DNA of 60,254 bases from Sphingobacteriales bacterium (GTDB taxonomy: Bacteria; Bacteroidota; Bacteroidia; Chitinophagales; CAIOSU01), in NCBI GenBank assembly GCA_027486795.1, contig JAIXOI010000026.1, positions 1 to 60,254 of the forward strand, written 5' to 3'. This document shows, piece after piece, positions 18,481-27,272 of this stretch. How positions within the stretch are numbered: the first letter of the stretch is position 1; each line of letters opens with the position of its first letter. The translations under genes were made by a program, and so were the position numbers. The notes beneath the pieces are model-generated. The model worked only from the letters and a program-made list of their open reading frames with translations, was not told where the DNA came from and did no database searches.

Positions 18481-18534
18481 AAATTGAACTTTTGCTCGTA
18501 AACTTGTTTTAACTTGTAACAAAGCTTTCATGTT

Positions 18535-19809
18535 ATGGAAATGCAACTAAATTACCCACCTAGCCTTTCTGATACTTTTGCGAAGCGTTTTAAGCATATC
18601 CGCGCTCAAACGGAAGCTATTTGCGCGCCTTTGAAGGTGGAGGATTATGTGGTGCAGCCTATTGTGGATGTTAGCCCCCCGAAATGGCATTTAGCCCATA
18701 CTACGTGGTTTTTCGAGAATTTCATATTGTTGCCGCACTTGTCTGGCTACAAGGTTTTTGATGCCGACTTTAGCTATATGTTCAATAGTTATTACGAGAG
18801 TGTGGGTGAGCGTGTATTGCGCGACCACCGTGGCCACATGACCCGCCCTAGTGTTGATGAGGTGTATGAGTATAGGCGCTATGTAGATGCAGCCATGCTA
18901 CAGTTTTTTGATAAAAATGATGAATTGGATGCGGCATTAAAATACACCTTGGAGATTGGCTTACAACACGAGCAGCAGCATCAAGAGCTCTTGGTTACGG
19001 ATATTAAATACATACTCGGCCACCACCCATTGCATCCCGTGTACAAGGTAATTGAGTTGCCAGAAACCGGAACTACACTACCGCCGCAATGGCACGAAAT
19101 AGCCGAAGGAATTTATAGTATTGGTTACGATGGTAGTGGATTTTGTTTTGATAATGAACAAGGTGTGCATCAAGTTTACCTGCAACAATATCGCATCATG
19201 AACCGCCCGATAACCAACGCAGAGTATCTGCGCTTTATGGAAGATGGGGGCTACACTAACCACCAATGGTGGTTTGCTGATGCCTGGGCTTGGCTAAGCG
19301 AAACGGGCATAAAAGCCCCACACTACTGGGAACAGCGTAACGGCCAATGGTACCAATACCAATTGGATGGCTTAAAACCCATTGACCCCAATGCACCCGT
19401 AACCCACGTAAGTATGTATGAGGCTGCGGCCTATGCCATGTGGGCAGGCAAGCGCCTACCTACCGAACAGGAATGGGAAGTAGCTGCCAAAACATTGCAG
19501 CCTGGCGGGCCTAGTGAGGGCAACTTCCTAGAGCAAAGCAAATTTCAATCGTTACCTGCCCAAGAAGGCAGCCAATGGTATGGCGATGTTTGGGAATGGA
19601 CCAACAGCGCCTACCTGCCTTACCCCTATTACCAGCGGCCCGATGGTGCGCTGGGCGAGTACAATGGTAAGTTTATGATTAGCCAAATGGTATTGCGCGG
19701 CGGTTCGTGTGCCACGCCGCAAAGCCACATTAGGCCTACTTACCGCAACTTCTTTCAACCGGATAAAAGGTGGCAGTTTACGGGTTTTCGTTTGGCGGAG
19801 CACGTTTAG
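18535..19809 (+). CDS. egtB: EgtB-like sulfoxide synthase (ergothioneine-type biosynthesis)
   Basis: EgtB is a non-haem iron enzyme that joins hercynine to a thiol donor with oxygen. This 424-residue protein has an N-terminal DinB_2-like domain with the iron-site pattern: HLAHTTWFF (His52/His55) and HEQQHQE at 145-151, the HX3HXE signature. It is followed by a C-terminal formylglycine-generating/C-type-lectin-like domain (GGSCATPQSHIRPTYRNFF and FTGFRLAEHV at the end). Family members also include OvoA-like enzymes, so the thiol substrate is uncertain. The EgtD methyltransferase that usually accompanies it is absent here. The gene is bracketed by composite repeats on both sides. Confidence 0.85.
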   Translation: MEMQLNYPPSLSDTFAKRFKHIRAQTEAICAPLKVEDYVVQPIVDVSPPKWHLAHTTWFFENFILLPHLSGYKVFDADFSYMFNSYYESVGERVLRDHRGHMTRPSVDEVYEYRRYVDAAMLQFFDKNDELDAALKYTLEIGLQHEQQHQELLVTDIKYILGHHPLHPVYKVIELPETGTTLPPQWHEIAEGIYSIGYDGSGFCFDNEQGVHQVYLQQYRIMNRPITNAEYLRFMEDGGYTNHQWWFADAWAWLSETGIKAPHYWEQRNGQWYQYQLDGLKPIDPNAPVTHVSMYEAAAYAMWAGKRLPTEQEWEVAAKTLQPGGPSEGNFLEQSKFQSLPAQEGSQWYGDVWEWTNSAYLPYPYYQRPDGALGEYNGKFMISQMVLRGGSCATPQSHIRPTYRNFFQPDKRWQFTGFRLAEHV

Positions 19810-20020
19810 CAAGTACCGTGTAGCAAGTAGCAAGTATTTTTGATTTACGAAGTACGATTTACGATTGAATGTTGGTTAATTTAAGAGTTGTAAATTGCAA
19901 CAAAACAAGAGTAATAATTTAAAGGCCATAATACCTTCCAATCTCGTAATCAGGACTTTGCAAAACCTATTTAAAATTTGATAAGTAGGTCTTGATACTT
20001 GATACTCACTACTTGATACT
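19807..20020. repeat. Second composite heptad repeat, downstream of egtB
   Basis: The left part (19807-19836) is a diverged AAGTATC tract, with AAGTAGC-like units. It is followed by an ACGATTT/ACGAAGT tract (to about 19869) that ends in the same GATTGAATG as the copy at 18367. After ~120 nt comes a right part (19991-20020) identical over 30 nt to the right arm at 18451-18480. Order and orientation match the element in front of egtB, so the two are related copies. Confidence 0.85.
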
Positions 20021-20073
20021 TATTCTGTATCTTTTTCCTGCTTATCCGTTAGCAGTGGGTAAAGCGTTTCGTT

Positions 20074-20667
20074 ATGTCTTATAACACCTATCAGATGCAG
20101 CAACCATCCTATACTGCCCGCTCGGCCGATGTAAGCGAAGAACAAGCTTGGGTAATGGCCGCCCAGCAAGATTCGCGTAAATTTGAGCCCCTCTACAATC
20201 GCTATTACGAGGCTATTTACCGCTTTGTTTACCAGCGCGTAAACGACAAGCATGCCACTAGCGATATTACCTCGGAGGTGTTCATTAAAGCCTTATCGAG
20301 CCTCAGCTCATTTTCAAATCAAGGCATTCCGTTTAGTTCGTGGTTGTTCCGCATTACGCGCAACATGCTCATCGACCGTTTCCGTAAGGGCAAAAACCAC
20401 CGAGTAATAAACGTTGAAACCAGCGCATTGGCAGGTATGGCCGAAGAAGCTGAAGTATCCAACGTAGATGAGGGCAAAATGAACCGAATGCTGCAGTGCC
20501 TCGAAAACCTTGCCGATGAGGATATGCAACTGATAGAGATGCGCTACTTTGAAAAGCGCAGCTTTAAAGAAATAGGCGAGATACTGGATATAACCGAAAA
20601 CAACGCCAAAGTAAAAACCTACCGCATCTTAGATAAGATGAAAAACCTTATGCTACAAGCTAAATAA
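20074..20667 (+). CDS. ECF-type RNA polymerase sigma factor
   Basis: It has 197 residues with sigma-70 region 2 (FEPLYNRYYEAIYRFVYQRV, then FSSWLFRITRNMLIDRFRKG at ~87-107) and region 4 near the C-terminus (IEMRYFEKRSFKEIGEILDI, the recognition helix). It lacks region 3, as group 4 factors do. A TATCTTTT box lies ~38 nt upstream, near the -7 consensus. The next gene begins 7 nt after the stop and encodes a one-pass membrane protein, the usual place for an anti-sigma factor. The regulon cannot be told from the window. Confidence 0.92.
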   Translation: MSYNTYQMQQPSYTARSADVSEEQAWVMAAQQDSRKFEPLYNRYYEAIYRFVYQRVNDKHATSDITSEVFIKALSSLSSFSNQGIPFSSWLFRITRNMLIDRFRKGKNHRVINVETSALAGMAEEAEVSNVDEGKMNRMLQCLENLADEDMQLIEMRYFEKRSFKEIGEILDITENNAKVKTYRILDKMKNLMLQAK

Positions 20668-20674
20668 CCCAGCC

Positions 20675-22363
20675 ATGGAAAAGAACAAATTCAATACAAA
20701 CCCTTCCCCTGTTACGCCAGAGGATATACAAGCAGGCAAAAATTTCGATGCCTTTCATAAGCAATACCAAACTACCCAGCGCGGTTCGGTGCTACGCCGC
20801 ATGGCTCTGCCTAGCTTAGCTGCAGTTGCCGCATTGGTGCTGGTGTTTATGCTATTTAGGTTGCCCAACGGCGGTACCCAAATGGTGGCACAGTTTATAG
20901 CGCCGCCCATTCAAGGGCTGGAGCGCACCTATGAGCAAATTAGCTTTATGGTTGAAGAAGGACTCATGATAGACCTACCAAGTGGCACTAAAATAAACAT
21001 ACCGCCCAATGCCTTTGTAGATGCCAAGGGCAACCCATACAAAGGCCCTGCAATCCTTAATTACCGCGAATATACCGACCCAATATCTATTGCACTTAGC
21101 GGTATACCAATGACCTATGATTCGGCTGGAGTATCGTATACTTTCGAGTCGGCGGGGATGTTTGATATGGTGGTTGAAGGCAAACCAGTTGGCGAGGCTA
21201 CTGATGCCAGCCAAGCACTTTCGTTGGCCAATGGCGTCATAGTATCGGTAGGCATGCCTACTACCAACCTAAACGATGGCTTTAACGTGTATGAACTGGA
21301 TACAGCAAACAAAAACTGGGCCTTGCGCGGCAAAGATTCAATTGCACCAGTGGTAGCAGATACAGCCCCAGAACCTACGCCAACCAAAACTGCCGCTACC
21401 AAACCCGCTAAGGTAGAGGTAACCGATGCCAAACTGCAGCAACTGTACAACACCATCCAAATGATTGGCGATAGTATTGCCTATTACCAAAACTTTGAGA
21501 TGATAAAACCGCTTAGAGCCTCTACTGAAGCGCACCACTTTACCACTGAAATGAAATTGAATGATTACCCGGAGTTGCCTTTGAATGAAACTGTTTCGTG
21601 GGAAGTGGCACCCTACACTGCTGGCTTTGAACCGACCTTTAAAAGCACCCGATGGGACAACAAGAAAGTAACTCGCATAAAAGGCACCGAGTACAACCTG
21701 CTGCTGGAAAAAGGCAGTACCAAACACATTTTTGCATGCAAGCCTGTGTACCAAGGCAAACACTACGCTACTGCCCTAAAATACTACGATGCCAAGATGG
21801 TCACCAACCAAGAGCGTATGGCTTTTCTTGTGCAGCGCCGCAAAGAGTTGCAAACCGAATACGATGCTTACAAAAATGAATTGATTGCCAAACAGGGCAA
21901 CAACACTAAACAGGTATTGGACAATACCGAAGCGCAGTTCGAAAACCAATACAACCTAGCCACCACCCAAAACACCGTGTACCGTTTTGTGGCTGTAGAC
22001 CGCATGGGAATTTGGAACATTGACCAAATATACAAACAGCCAGATTACGTAAGGGCCGAAAGCGAGTTTGTGGATAGCAAGGGAAAAGTATTAACCATGC
22101 ACCGTGTTATCCTTTTCGAAAAAGGAGTGCAGGCTAGATTTGAGTTCTTTAAAATGCCAGATAGCGAAACGGTAAGGTTTCTATATAACCCCGAAAAGGC
22201 GTACACCGGCATTGGCATTACTACCGATGGCAAGGTATTTCTACTTGGGCCAACTGATTTAAAGAAGGTTAAATTGGATGGTATTAACACCATTAAAACC
22301 AAAGAGTTATTTATTCCAAAATCGGAAAAAGAGCTTAGGGATAAATTGAAAAGCATTGCCTAA
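20675..22363 (+). CDS. Membrane protein next to sigma factor, probable anti-sigma partner with large periplasmic domain
   Basis: The protein has 562 residues. The first ~45 are polar and cytoplasmic in character, then one helix (~47-65, SLAAVAALVLVFMLF), then about 490 residues outside the membrane. Soon after the helix comes a ZU5-like segment: MIDLPSGTKINIPPNAFVDAKG and a beta-rich stretch to ~170. A lysine/glutamate-rich helical segment follows near 400-430, and a C-terminal beta-rich region. The N-terminus does not show a clear zinc anti-sigma HxxxCxxC motif. Adjacency and topology suggest control of the sigma factor by an envelope signal; this is inference. Confidence 0.6.
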   Translation: MEKNKFNTNPSPVTPEDIQAGKNFDAFHKQYQTTQRGSVLRRMALPSLAAVAALVLVFMLFRLPNGGTQMVAQFIAPPIQGLERTYEQISFMVEEGLMIDLPSGTKINIPPNAFVDAKGNPYKGPAILNYREYTDPISIALSGIPMTYDSAGVSYTFESAGMFDMVVEGKPVGEATDASQALSLANGVIVSVGMPTTNLNDGFNVYELDTANKNWALRGKDSIAPVVADTAPEPTPTKTAATKPAKVEVTDAKLQQLYNTIQMIGDSIAYYQNFEMIKPLRASTEAHHFTTEMKLNDYPELPLNETVSWEVAPYTAGFEPTFKSTRWDNKKVTRIKGTEYNLLLEKGSTKHIFACKPVYQGKHYATALKYYDAKMVTNQERMAFLVQRRKELQTEYDAYKNELIAKQGNNTKQVLDNTEAQFENQYNLATTQNTVYRFVAVDRMGIWNIDQIYKQPDYVRAESEFVDSKGKVLTMHRVILFEKGVQARFEFFKMPDSETVRFLYNPEKAYTGIGITTDGKVFLLGPTDLKKVKLDGINTIKTKELFIPKSEKELRDKLKSIA

Positions 22364-22372
22364 TGAGGCAAT
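22355..22372. terminator. Short hairpin at the convergent end of the sigma operon and desaturase
   Basis: ATTGCCT and AGGCAAT pair around a 4-nt loop, overlapping the stop codon at 22363. There is no T run, so its strength is doubtful. Confidence 0.4.
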
Positions 22373-22390
22373 ACAATTTGGGAGTGATTA

Positions 22391-23122
22391 CTACTGTTTG
22401 GCAAGCTTCACAATGTGGAGCTTGTCGAACACCCAAATGAAAGGATACACGGGGTCGACCTCGAACCATTTAACCCCGAAATTGGCTCGTGCGCCATACT
22501 TGTGGTGGTTGTTGTGGAAACCCTCACCCAACATAAATACATCTATTGGCATCAGGTTTTTAGAGGTGTCTTTCACCTCAAAGTTTGTATAGCCGTATTT
22601 GTGGGCAAACCAATTGATTACTACCCCATGCACCGGGCCCATAAGAATGTGCACCGGCACCAACAGCAAGAACCATAGTGAAGGGGCAAAATACAGATAG
22701 AATGCTATGTAAAAAATAATCCACAACAAGCGGTTGAGCTTGCTAGAGGCAAACGTGTCAAACCATTTCCACTCAGGGAGGTTTTTATAAAACGAACCTT
22801 CGTTGGGCGTAATTTTCCTTTCAATGTCAAGATATACCTTACGAGTGCGCATCATCATACTGAACATGTTGGCATCGTACTTAGGCGAGTGCGGATCTTG
22901 CGCAGTATCGGCATAGGCATGGTGCATACGGTGCATGGCGCCATACACATAAGGGCTAAGATATGAGGAGCCTTGAACAACGTAGGAATAGACAAAAAAA
23001 GTCTTTTCCCAAAACTTGTTCATGCTGAACATTTGATGGGCCGCATACCGATGGTGAAAAAAGGTTTGGGCAAATAGCGAAAGATACCAATGGGCAATAA
23101 AGAAAATGAGGATAACGAGCAT
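22391..23122 (-). CDS. Membrane fatty-acid (acyl-CoA) desaturase
   Basis: It inserts a double bond in acyl chains using a di-iron centre. In 243 residues it shows the three histidine boxes of the family: HHRYAAH at the first helix end, HRMHH near 70 and HNNHH near 210, between four hydrophobic segments. ATG 23122 is preferred over the TTG two codons upstream. The enzyme is short compared with stearoyl-CoA desaturases but typical of bacterial ones. It follows lepB by 122 nt on the same strand, so it may have its own promoter; AAtaTTTG, one mismatch from the -7 box, lies just before the start. Confidence 0.9.
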   Translation of the reverse strand: MLVILIFFIAHWYLSLFAQTFFHHRYAAHQMFSMNKFWEKTFFVYSYVVQGSSYLSPYVYGAMHRMHHAYADTAQDPHSPKYDANMFSMMMRTRKVYLDIERKITPNEGSFYKNLPEWKWFDTFASSKLNRLLWIIFYIAFYLYFAPSLWFLLLVPVHILMGPVHGVVINWFAHKYGYTNFEVKDTSKNLMPIDVFMLGEGFHNNHHKYGARANFGVKWFEVDPVYPFIWVFDKLHIVKLAKQ

Positions 23123-23244
23123 TAGCAAATATTAGCGGTGTACCTTAAAGTTAAGGCCAATAGTGCTAACCACAAAACACGGCGCGCAATTTAACCCAAT
23201 AGTATCACAACATAATAATCGACGTTATAGTTTGCGGCCAGCAA

Positions 23245-24765
23245 TTACTCCATGTTGCTAACCACGGTAAAGCTACGGTTCCAGCGGATTTTGCCTTCCA
23301 TCCAAGTTTTGTATTTATCCAACGATAGCCAAATAAACCAAGCCTTGCCTACGATGTGGTCTTCGGGTACAAAGCCCCAAAACCGCGAATCGAGGGAGTT
23401 GATGCGGTTATCGCCCATCATAAAGTAGTAGTTCATTTTAAAGGTATACTCCGTAACGGCCTTTCCGCCCATAGTGAAAGCACCATTGCTGCGCACTATA
23501 TCGGCTTTCTCATAATCGTTAATGGCCATGCCATAGGTTGCCCAACTCTCTTGGTCTAACTGAATGGTCATACCGGCATAGGGTATTTGTATAGGGCCAT
23601 AATTATCCAAATTCCATCCTTTTGCTTGCGCAAACTCTGGATACAACTGGCCATCGGTTTGGCCGGGCATACCTACCACTCTATAAATGGTATCGATAAA
23701 CGAAATGGCCTGAATTTTGGCAATCAGTTCATTATTGTTTATCGGCAAACGGTAGCTATCAATGCCGTGCGCTTCAGGGTAGATGTCGCAAAGGTTCACG
23801 TCCAAGTCTGCCAATTCTTTCAAAAATGGATAGTTTTTGTACAGCTGGGTAATGTTCAAATTGCACTCATCGCCATTGGCGCTGCCGTGTATCAAACGAC
23901 CCACACTTAACTCTGGATTGGTATAGGTTACAAAAAACTTTCCTTGCAGGTTTTTGGGTACAAATGCCTTTTCGCCATTAATACTCAATACGCCTTCGTT
24001 TATCTGCAAGGTATCGCCAGCAATGGCCACACAGCGCTTAATGTAGTTCTGCTTTTTATCAACCGGAAAATCAGCTTGTGTATAATAGTTCTCCACCGGC
24101 CAGTTAAACACCACCATATCATTGCGCTCTACACTTTGAAAACCTGGCAAACGGTAATAAGGCAAGCTTGGTTTCTCTAAATAAGACTTACCACCCACAA
24201 AAGGCATATCGCGGTGCACCATCGGGAAGGTGAGCGGTGTATTGGGTACCCTTGGGCCATAGTGTATCTTGCTCACAAATAGGAAATCGCCTACCATCAA
24301 GGTGCTTTCCATGGATGAGGTAGGGATGGTATAAGCTTCGAACACAAACGTACGGATGATGGTGGCGGCCACTACCGCAAACAACAACGCATCGGCCCAC
24401 TCCATGCCCGTGCTGCGCTTTTCCATTACTTTAGGTTCGTATTTCAGTGTTTCTTTAAAGTTAAGGAACGGCAAATACAACGGCCAAAAGAATATACCTG
24501 CCGCTTGCTGCAAAAAGCCACGTTTGCCATACATTTTCAATAGCTCCGTTACCATCCAAATAATTAAGATGATATTGAAATAAGGCACTAAAATAAACAC
24601 CAACCACCAAGGCTTGCGGTCCATTATCTGTATCCAGGCATACACGTTCAGCACCGGTATGCGCGATTTTGAAACCGCTATACCTGCTTTCTCAAAAAAC
24701 TGGCCCATGAGCATGGTTACCGCGATCATAAACAACAATGGACCGAATATTAGGACTAACCACAT
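23245..24765 (-). CDS. lepB: Signal peptidase I with extra N-terminal membrane domain
   Basis: It cuts signal peptides from exported proteins. The protein has 506 residues, about twice the minimum. An N-terminal DUF5684-like part with several helices (1-105) comes first. The S26 domain then carries catalytic Ser151 in [12 protein letters not shown] and the general-base Lys243 in [14 protein letters not shown], and ends with [19 protein letters not shown] near 460. A long insertion (~255-400) between the Lys box and the GDN box is usual for Bacteroidota enzymes. It sits at the end of the parA-parB-DUF5683-dapB run, after a 188-nt gap filled by repeats. Confidence 0.95.
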   Translation of the reverse strand: MWLVLIFGPLLFMIAVTMLMGQFFEKAGIAVSKSRIPVLNVYAWIQIMDRKPWWLVFILVPYFNIILIIWMVTELLKMYGKRGFLQQAAGIFFWPLYLPFLNFKETLKYEPKVMEKRSTGMEWADALLFAVVAATIIRTFVFEAYTIPTSSMESTLMVGDFLFVSKIHYGPRVPNTPLTFPMVHRDMPFVGGKSYLEKPSLPYYRLPGFQSVERNDMVVFNWPVENYYTQADFPVDKKQNYIKRCVAIAGDTLQINEGVLSINGEKAFVPKNLQGKFFVTYTNPELSVGRLIHGSANGDECNLNITQLYKNYPFLKELADLDVNLCDIYPEAHGIDSYRLPINNNELIAKIQAISFIDTIYRVVGMPGQTDGQLYPEFAQAKGWNLDNYGPIQIPYAGMTIQLDQESWATYGMAINDYEKADIVRSNGAFTMGGKAVTEYTFKMNYYFMMGDNRINSLDSRFWGFVPEDHIVGKAWFIWLSLDKYKTWMEGKIRWNRSFTVVSNME

Positions 24766-24773
24766 GGGGTTTG

Positions 24774-24955
24774 AAATTTAAAATTGAAAATTCAAAATTT
24801 AAAATTGACCAAGTCTCTCAAAATACGAATGTACTTATATGCACTTTACCAATTCTAATTCTCGATTACATTTATAGTTATTTAACAATATTGCTTCTCA
24901 CGCTAAAACAAATCTAAAAGCCAATTTTGAATTTTGAATTTTCAATTTTGAATTC
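24774..24955. repeat. Inverted pair of AAATTGA heptad tracts between lepB and dapB
   Basis: Positions 24774-24807 and 24922-24955 form a 34-nt inverted repeat with about four mismatches, each arm stepping by 7 bp (AAATTGA, AAATTCA, AAATTTA). The spacer is 114 nt, close to the 111 nt of the egtB-side repeat although the unit sequence is unrelated. The right arm supplies the stop codon of dapB. Confidence 0.85.
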
Positions 24956-25673
24956 AAAATTGCAACATATCACTCATAGTGTAAACACCTTGCTTGCCGT
25001 GCACCCACTCGGCGGCTTTTACAGCGCCTTGTGCAAAACCCAAGCGAGAATGCGCCACATGGCTTATCTCAATAGTATCAATGCCCGATTGGTAGGTAAC
25101 CAAGTGTGTACCTGGCACGCCTGCTTCGCGCTTTGATATAATGCTCAATTGCTCCTCTCCTTCTGCTGGTTGGTTTACCCATACATGCTTGCGGTCTAAT
25201 TCTTCTAGCACACCTGTTGCTAGGGTAATGGCAGTGCCGCTTGGCGAATCGAGTTTCTCGGTATGGTGTATTTCTTCAAGGGTTACTTCATATTGCTCTT
25301 GCTCGTTCATTACCTTGGCTAGGTATTTGTTTACAGCAAAAAAAATATTGACCCCGATACTGAAATTACTAGCCCAAAATAGGGTGCTATTGGTCTCTTC
25401 GCATTGTATAGTTAACTCAGGCAAGTGTTTGTACCATCCAGTGGTGCCTACTACAACTGGTACGCCCGCCTCAAAACACTTATTGATATTGAATATGGCA
25501 GTTGCTGGTGTACTAAACTCAATAGCCACATCAGCCTCCTTCAGCATCGACGTGGTCAATGGTCCGTCGCTCTCACCATCGTATTTCAAAATCACTTCGT
25601 GTTGGGGTATGCCATCAATTACGCTTTCGATAGCCTTACCCATTTTGCCATATCCTAACAATGCTATCTTCAT
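24954..25673 (-). CDS. dapB: 4-hydroxy-tetrahydrodipicolinate reductase
   Basis: It reduces HTPA to tetrahydrodipicolinate on the path to lysine and meso-diaminopimelate. It has 239 residues. The nucleotide-binding motif GYGKMGKA lies at ~8-15, GTTGWY near 76, and the catalytic region IHHTEKLDSPSGTA near 145. The ATGA overlap with the DUF5683 gene fixes its start and shows translational coupling. The last codon and stop lie inside an AATTTTG-type repeat arm. Confidence 0.96.
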   Translation of the reverse strand: MKIALLGYGKMGKAIESVIDGIPQHEVILKYDGESDGPLTTSMLKEADVAIEFSTPATAIFNINKCFEAGVPVVVGTTGWYKHLPELTIQCEETNSTLFWASNFSIGVNIFFAVNKYLAKVMNEQEQYEVTLEEIHHTEKLDSPSGTAITLATGVLEELDRKHVWVNQPAEGEEQLSIISKREAGVPGTHLVTYQSGIDTIEISHVAHSRLGFAQGAVKAAEWVHGKQGVYTMSDMLQF

Positions 25674-26392
25674 AATCGTAGTTGTATTCTTAAGCCTGTA
25701 AATCCGTTGGTGCTACCCAAGTTTGGCTGCCAAACGGGTTCAATGCGCATGCTCAGGTCGTCGCTCACATCAAAATCAAACAGATGCGCATCAACGGTGG
25801 CATCTATAACATTGAGGAAGTACATTACGCCCGTAAAAATAATAAACATGTCGCGGTTGCGCTTATAATAGTTTTTAAGCTCCCGCAATTGCGACTCGGA
25901 GTAGGTTCGGCCATCCAACTCGTAAGTGCTTATTGCTGGATCGTTGACTACAATTCGGAATGCATTGCTGTAGGTTCGCCAGTTTCGGTGGTTCAGGCCC
26001 ACCCCTACACCCAAGCCGCCAAGCCCGGCATACACAATAGGTATTTTCCAATATTTGCGGTTGTAGGCTTGCCCCAAGCCGGGCAACAGGGCCGAAAAAA
26101 TGGCCGCCTTCCGGGGGGAATGGCGGCCTTTGTAAGATATTTTTTTGGTCGAGGCGGTATCAATTACCTCTACCGTATCGCGGGTGGTCTCTATCTGTGC
26201 TTGTGTGGTGTTGGGCAGTAGCCAAAGTAATAGCAACAATGCTAAAAACGGGAAGCCTATTTCGCCAAACACAGATAAACACTGGGTTTGTGATATTGCA
26301 CTTGCCCCATGCGACACCTCCCTACCCCTCCTTATTAGGAGGGAAATGGTTTGTCCCAATTTTTGTAGGCTCTGCTTATACATTAAATACAT
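25670..26392 (-). CDS. DUF5683 domain protein with displaced N-terminus
   Basis: The product has 240 residues. Its conserved part starts near residue 70 (SPRKAAIFSALLPGLGQAYNRKYWK, typical of DUF5683), with two or three membrane helices and a C-terminal tail ending in a beta-like LRIQLRL. It lies between parB and dapB in the order widespread in Bacteroidota. The start is uncertain. ATG 26392 overlaps parB by 17 nt and is followed by ~35 residues of odd composition, encoded partly by a GC-rich hairpin repeat. A signal-peptide-like stretch (FPFLALLLLLWLLPNTTQAQ) only begins near residue 47. A GTG upstream of that stretch could be the original start. Confidence 0.8.
   Translation of the reverse strand: MYLMYKQSLQKLGQTISLLIRRGREVSHGASAISQTQCLSVFGEIGFPFLALLLLLWLLPNTTQAQIETTRDTVEVIDTASTKKISYKGRHSPRKAAIFSALLPGLGQAYNRKYWKIPIVYAGLGGLGVGVGLNHRNWRTYSNAFRIVVNDPAISTYELDGRTYSESQLRELKNYYKRNRDMFIIFTGVMYFLNVIDATVDAHLFDFDVSDDLSMRIEPVWQPNLGSTNGFTGLRIQLRL
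26326..26343. repeat. GC-rich hairpin inside the 5' end of the DUF5683 gene
   Basis: CCCTCCT and AGGAGGG pair around TATT, with flanks ACCTCCCTA and AAATGG. It resembles a worn copy of the elements at 28612-28838, which share the CCCCTCCTT core. On the minus strand it would sit in the mRNA near the start codon of the DUF5683 gene. Confidence 0.55.
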
Positions 26393-27272
26393 CAAGGATG
26401 CGGTCCAAATCGTCGTCGGAGTAGTAAGCGATGGTTATTTCACCTTTGCCTCCTTTACGGGCCTTCACTTCTACTTTAGTGCTTAGTAACGTACTTAGCT
26501 TATCCTGTATTTTGCGGTAGGCCAGCGGCTGCGCTTCTTTAGTATTTTTTAACTTTTTGCCATTGGTGCTACTCTGCTGCTTTTTCGCTAACTCTTCCAC
26601 CTGGCGCACCGATAGGCCTTTCTTTACTACTTCTTGGTATATGGCCAATTGTATTTCTGGCTGCTCAATGGCAATCAAGGCACGGGCGTGGCCCATGGTT
26701 ACATCGCGGTTTTTTATGCCGTTCTGTATTTCGGGTGGCAAGCGCAATAAGCGTAAGTAGTTGGTAACGGTGGTGCGATTTTTGCCCAAGCGCTTGCTCA
26801 AGTCTTCTTGCGTAAGACTGCACTCGTCCATCAAACGCTTGTAGTTAATCGATATTTCGATGGCGTTCAGGTCTTCGCGCTGGATGTTCTCAATCAAGGC
26901 TATTTCTAGCATCTCTTGGTCATCGGCTTTGCGCAGGTATACAGGTACCTCCGTCAATCCGGCCATTTTGCTGGCCCGCAGGCGGCGCTCACCGCTTATC
27001 AACTGAAACTTGTTGTTGCCTAACGAGCGAACCGTAATAGGTTGGATAACGCCGTGGTTACGGATGCTTTCGGCTAGGTCTTCCAAGGCGGCTTGGTCAA
27101 AATCGGCACGTGGCTGAAAAGGGTTCACCTCAATCTGCCCTAGCGGAATGCTGGTGTTGTTTACTTTGTTGCGCAACTCAGCGGCTACTTCGGGATTGGC
27201 CTTCATGTCATCATTAATGCCACCCAGCAAGGCACGGATGCCTTTTCCTAAATCTTCTTTCTTTGCGCTCAT
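26376..27272 (-). CDS. parB: Chromosome-partitioning protein ParB
   Basis: This CTP-dependent DNA clamp loads at parS sites and works with ParA and condensin in chromosome segregation. It has 298 residues. The N-terminal domain has IPLGQIEVNPFQPR near 43 and the CTPase motif GERRLRA near 96. Then comes the HTH region (LTQEDLSKRLGKNRTTVTNYLRLL) and a C-terminal dimerisation domain ending DRILDVFNV. Its ATG overlaps the stop of parA by 4 nt (ATGA). No convincing parS site (TGTTTCACGTGAAACA-like) is visible in the window. Confidence 0.96.
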   Translation of the reverse strand: MSAKKEDLGKGIRALLGGINDDMKANPEVAAELRNKVNNTSIPLGQIEVNPFQPRADFDQAALEDLAESIRNHGVIQPITVRSLGNNKFQLISGERRLRASKMAGLTEVPVYLRKADDQEMLEIALIENIQREDLNAIEISINYKRLMDECSLTQEDLSKRLGKNRTTVTNYLRLLRLPPEIQNGIKNRDVTMGHARALIAIEQPEIQLAIYQEVVKKGLSVRQVEELAKKQQSSTNGKKLKNTKEAQPLAYRKIQDKLSTLLSTKVEVKARKGGKGEITIAYYSDDDLDRILDVFNV

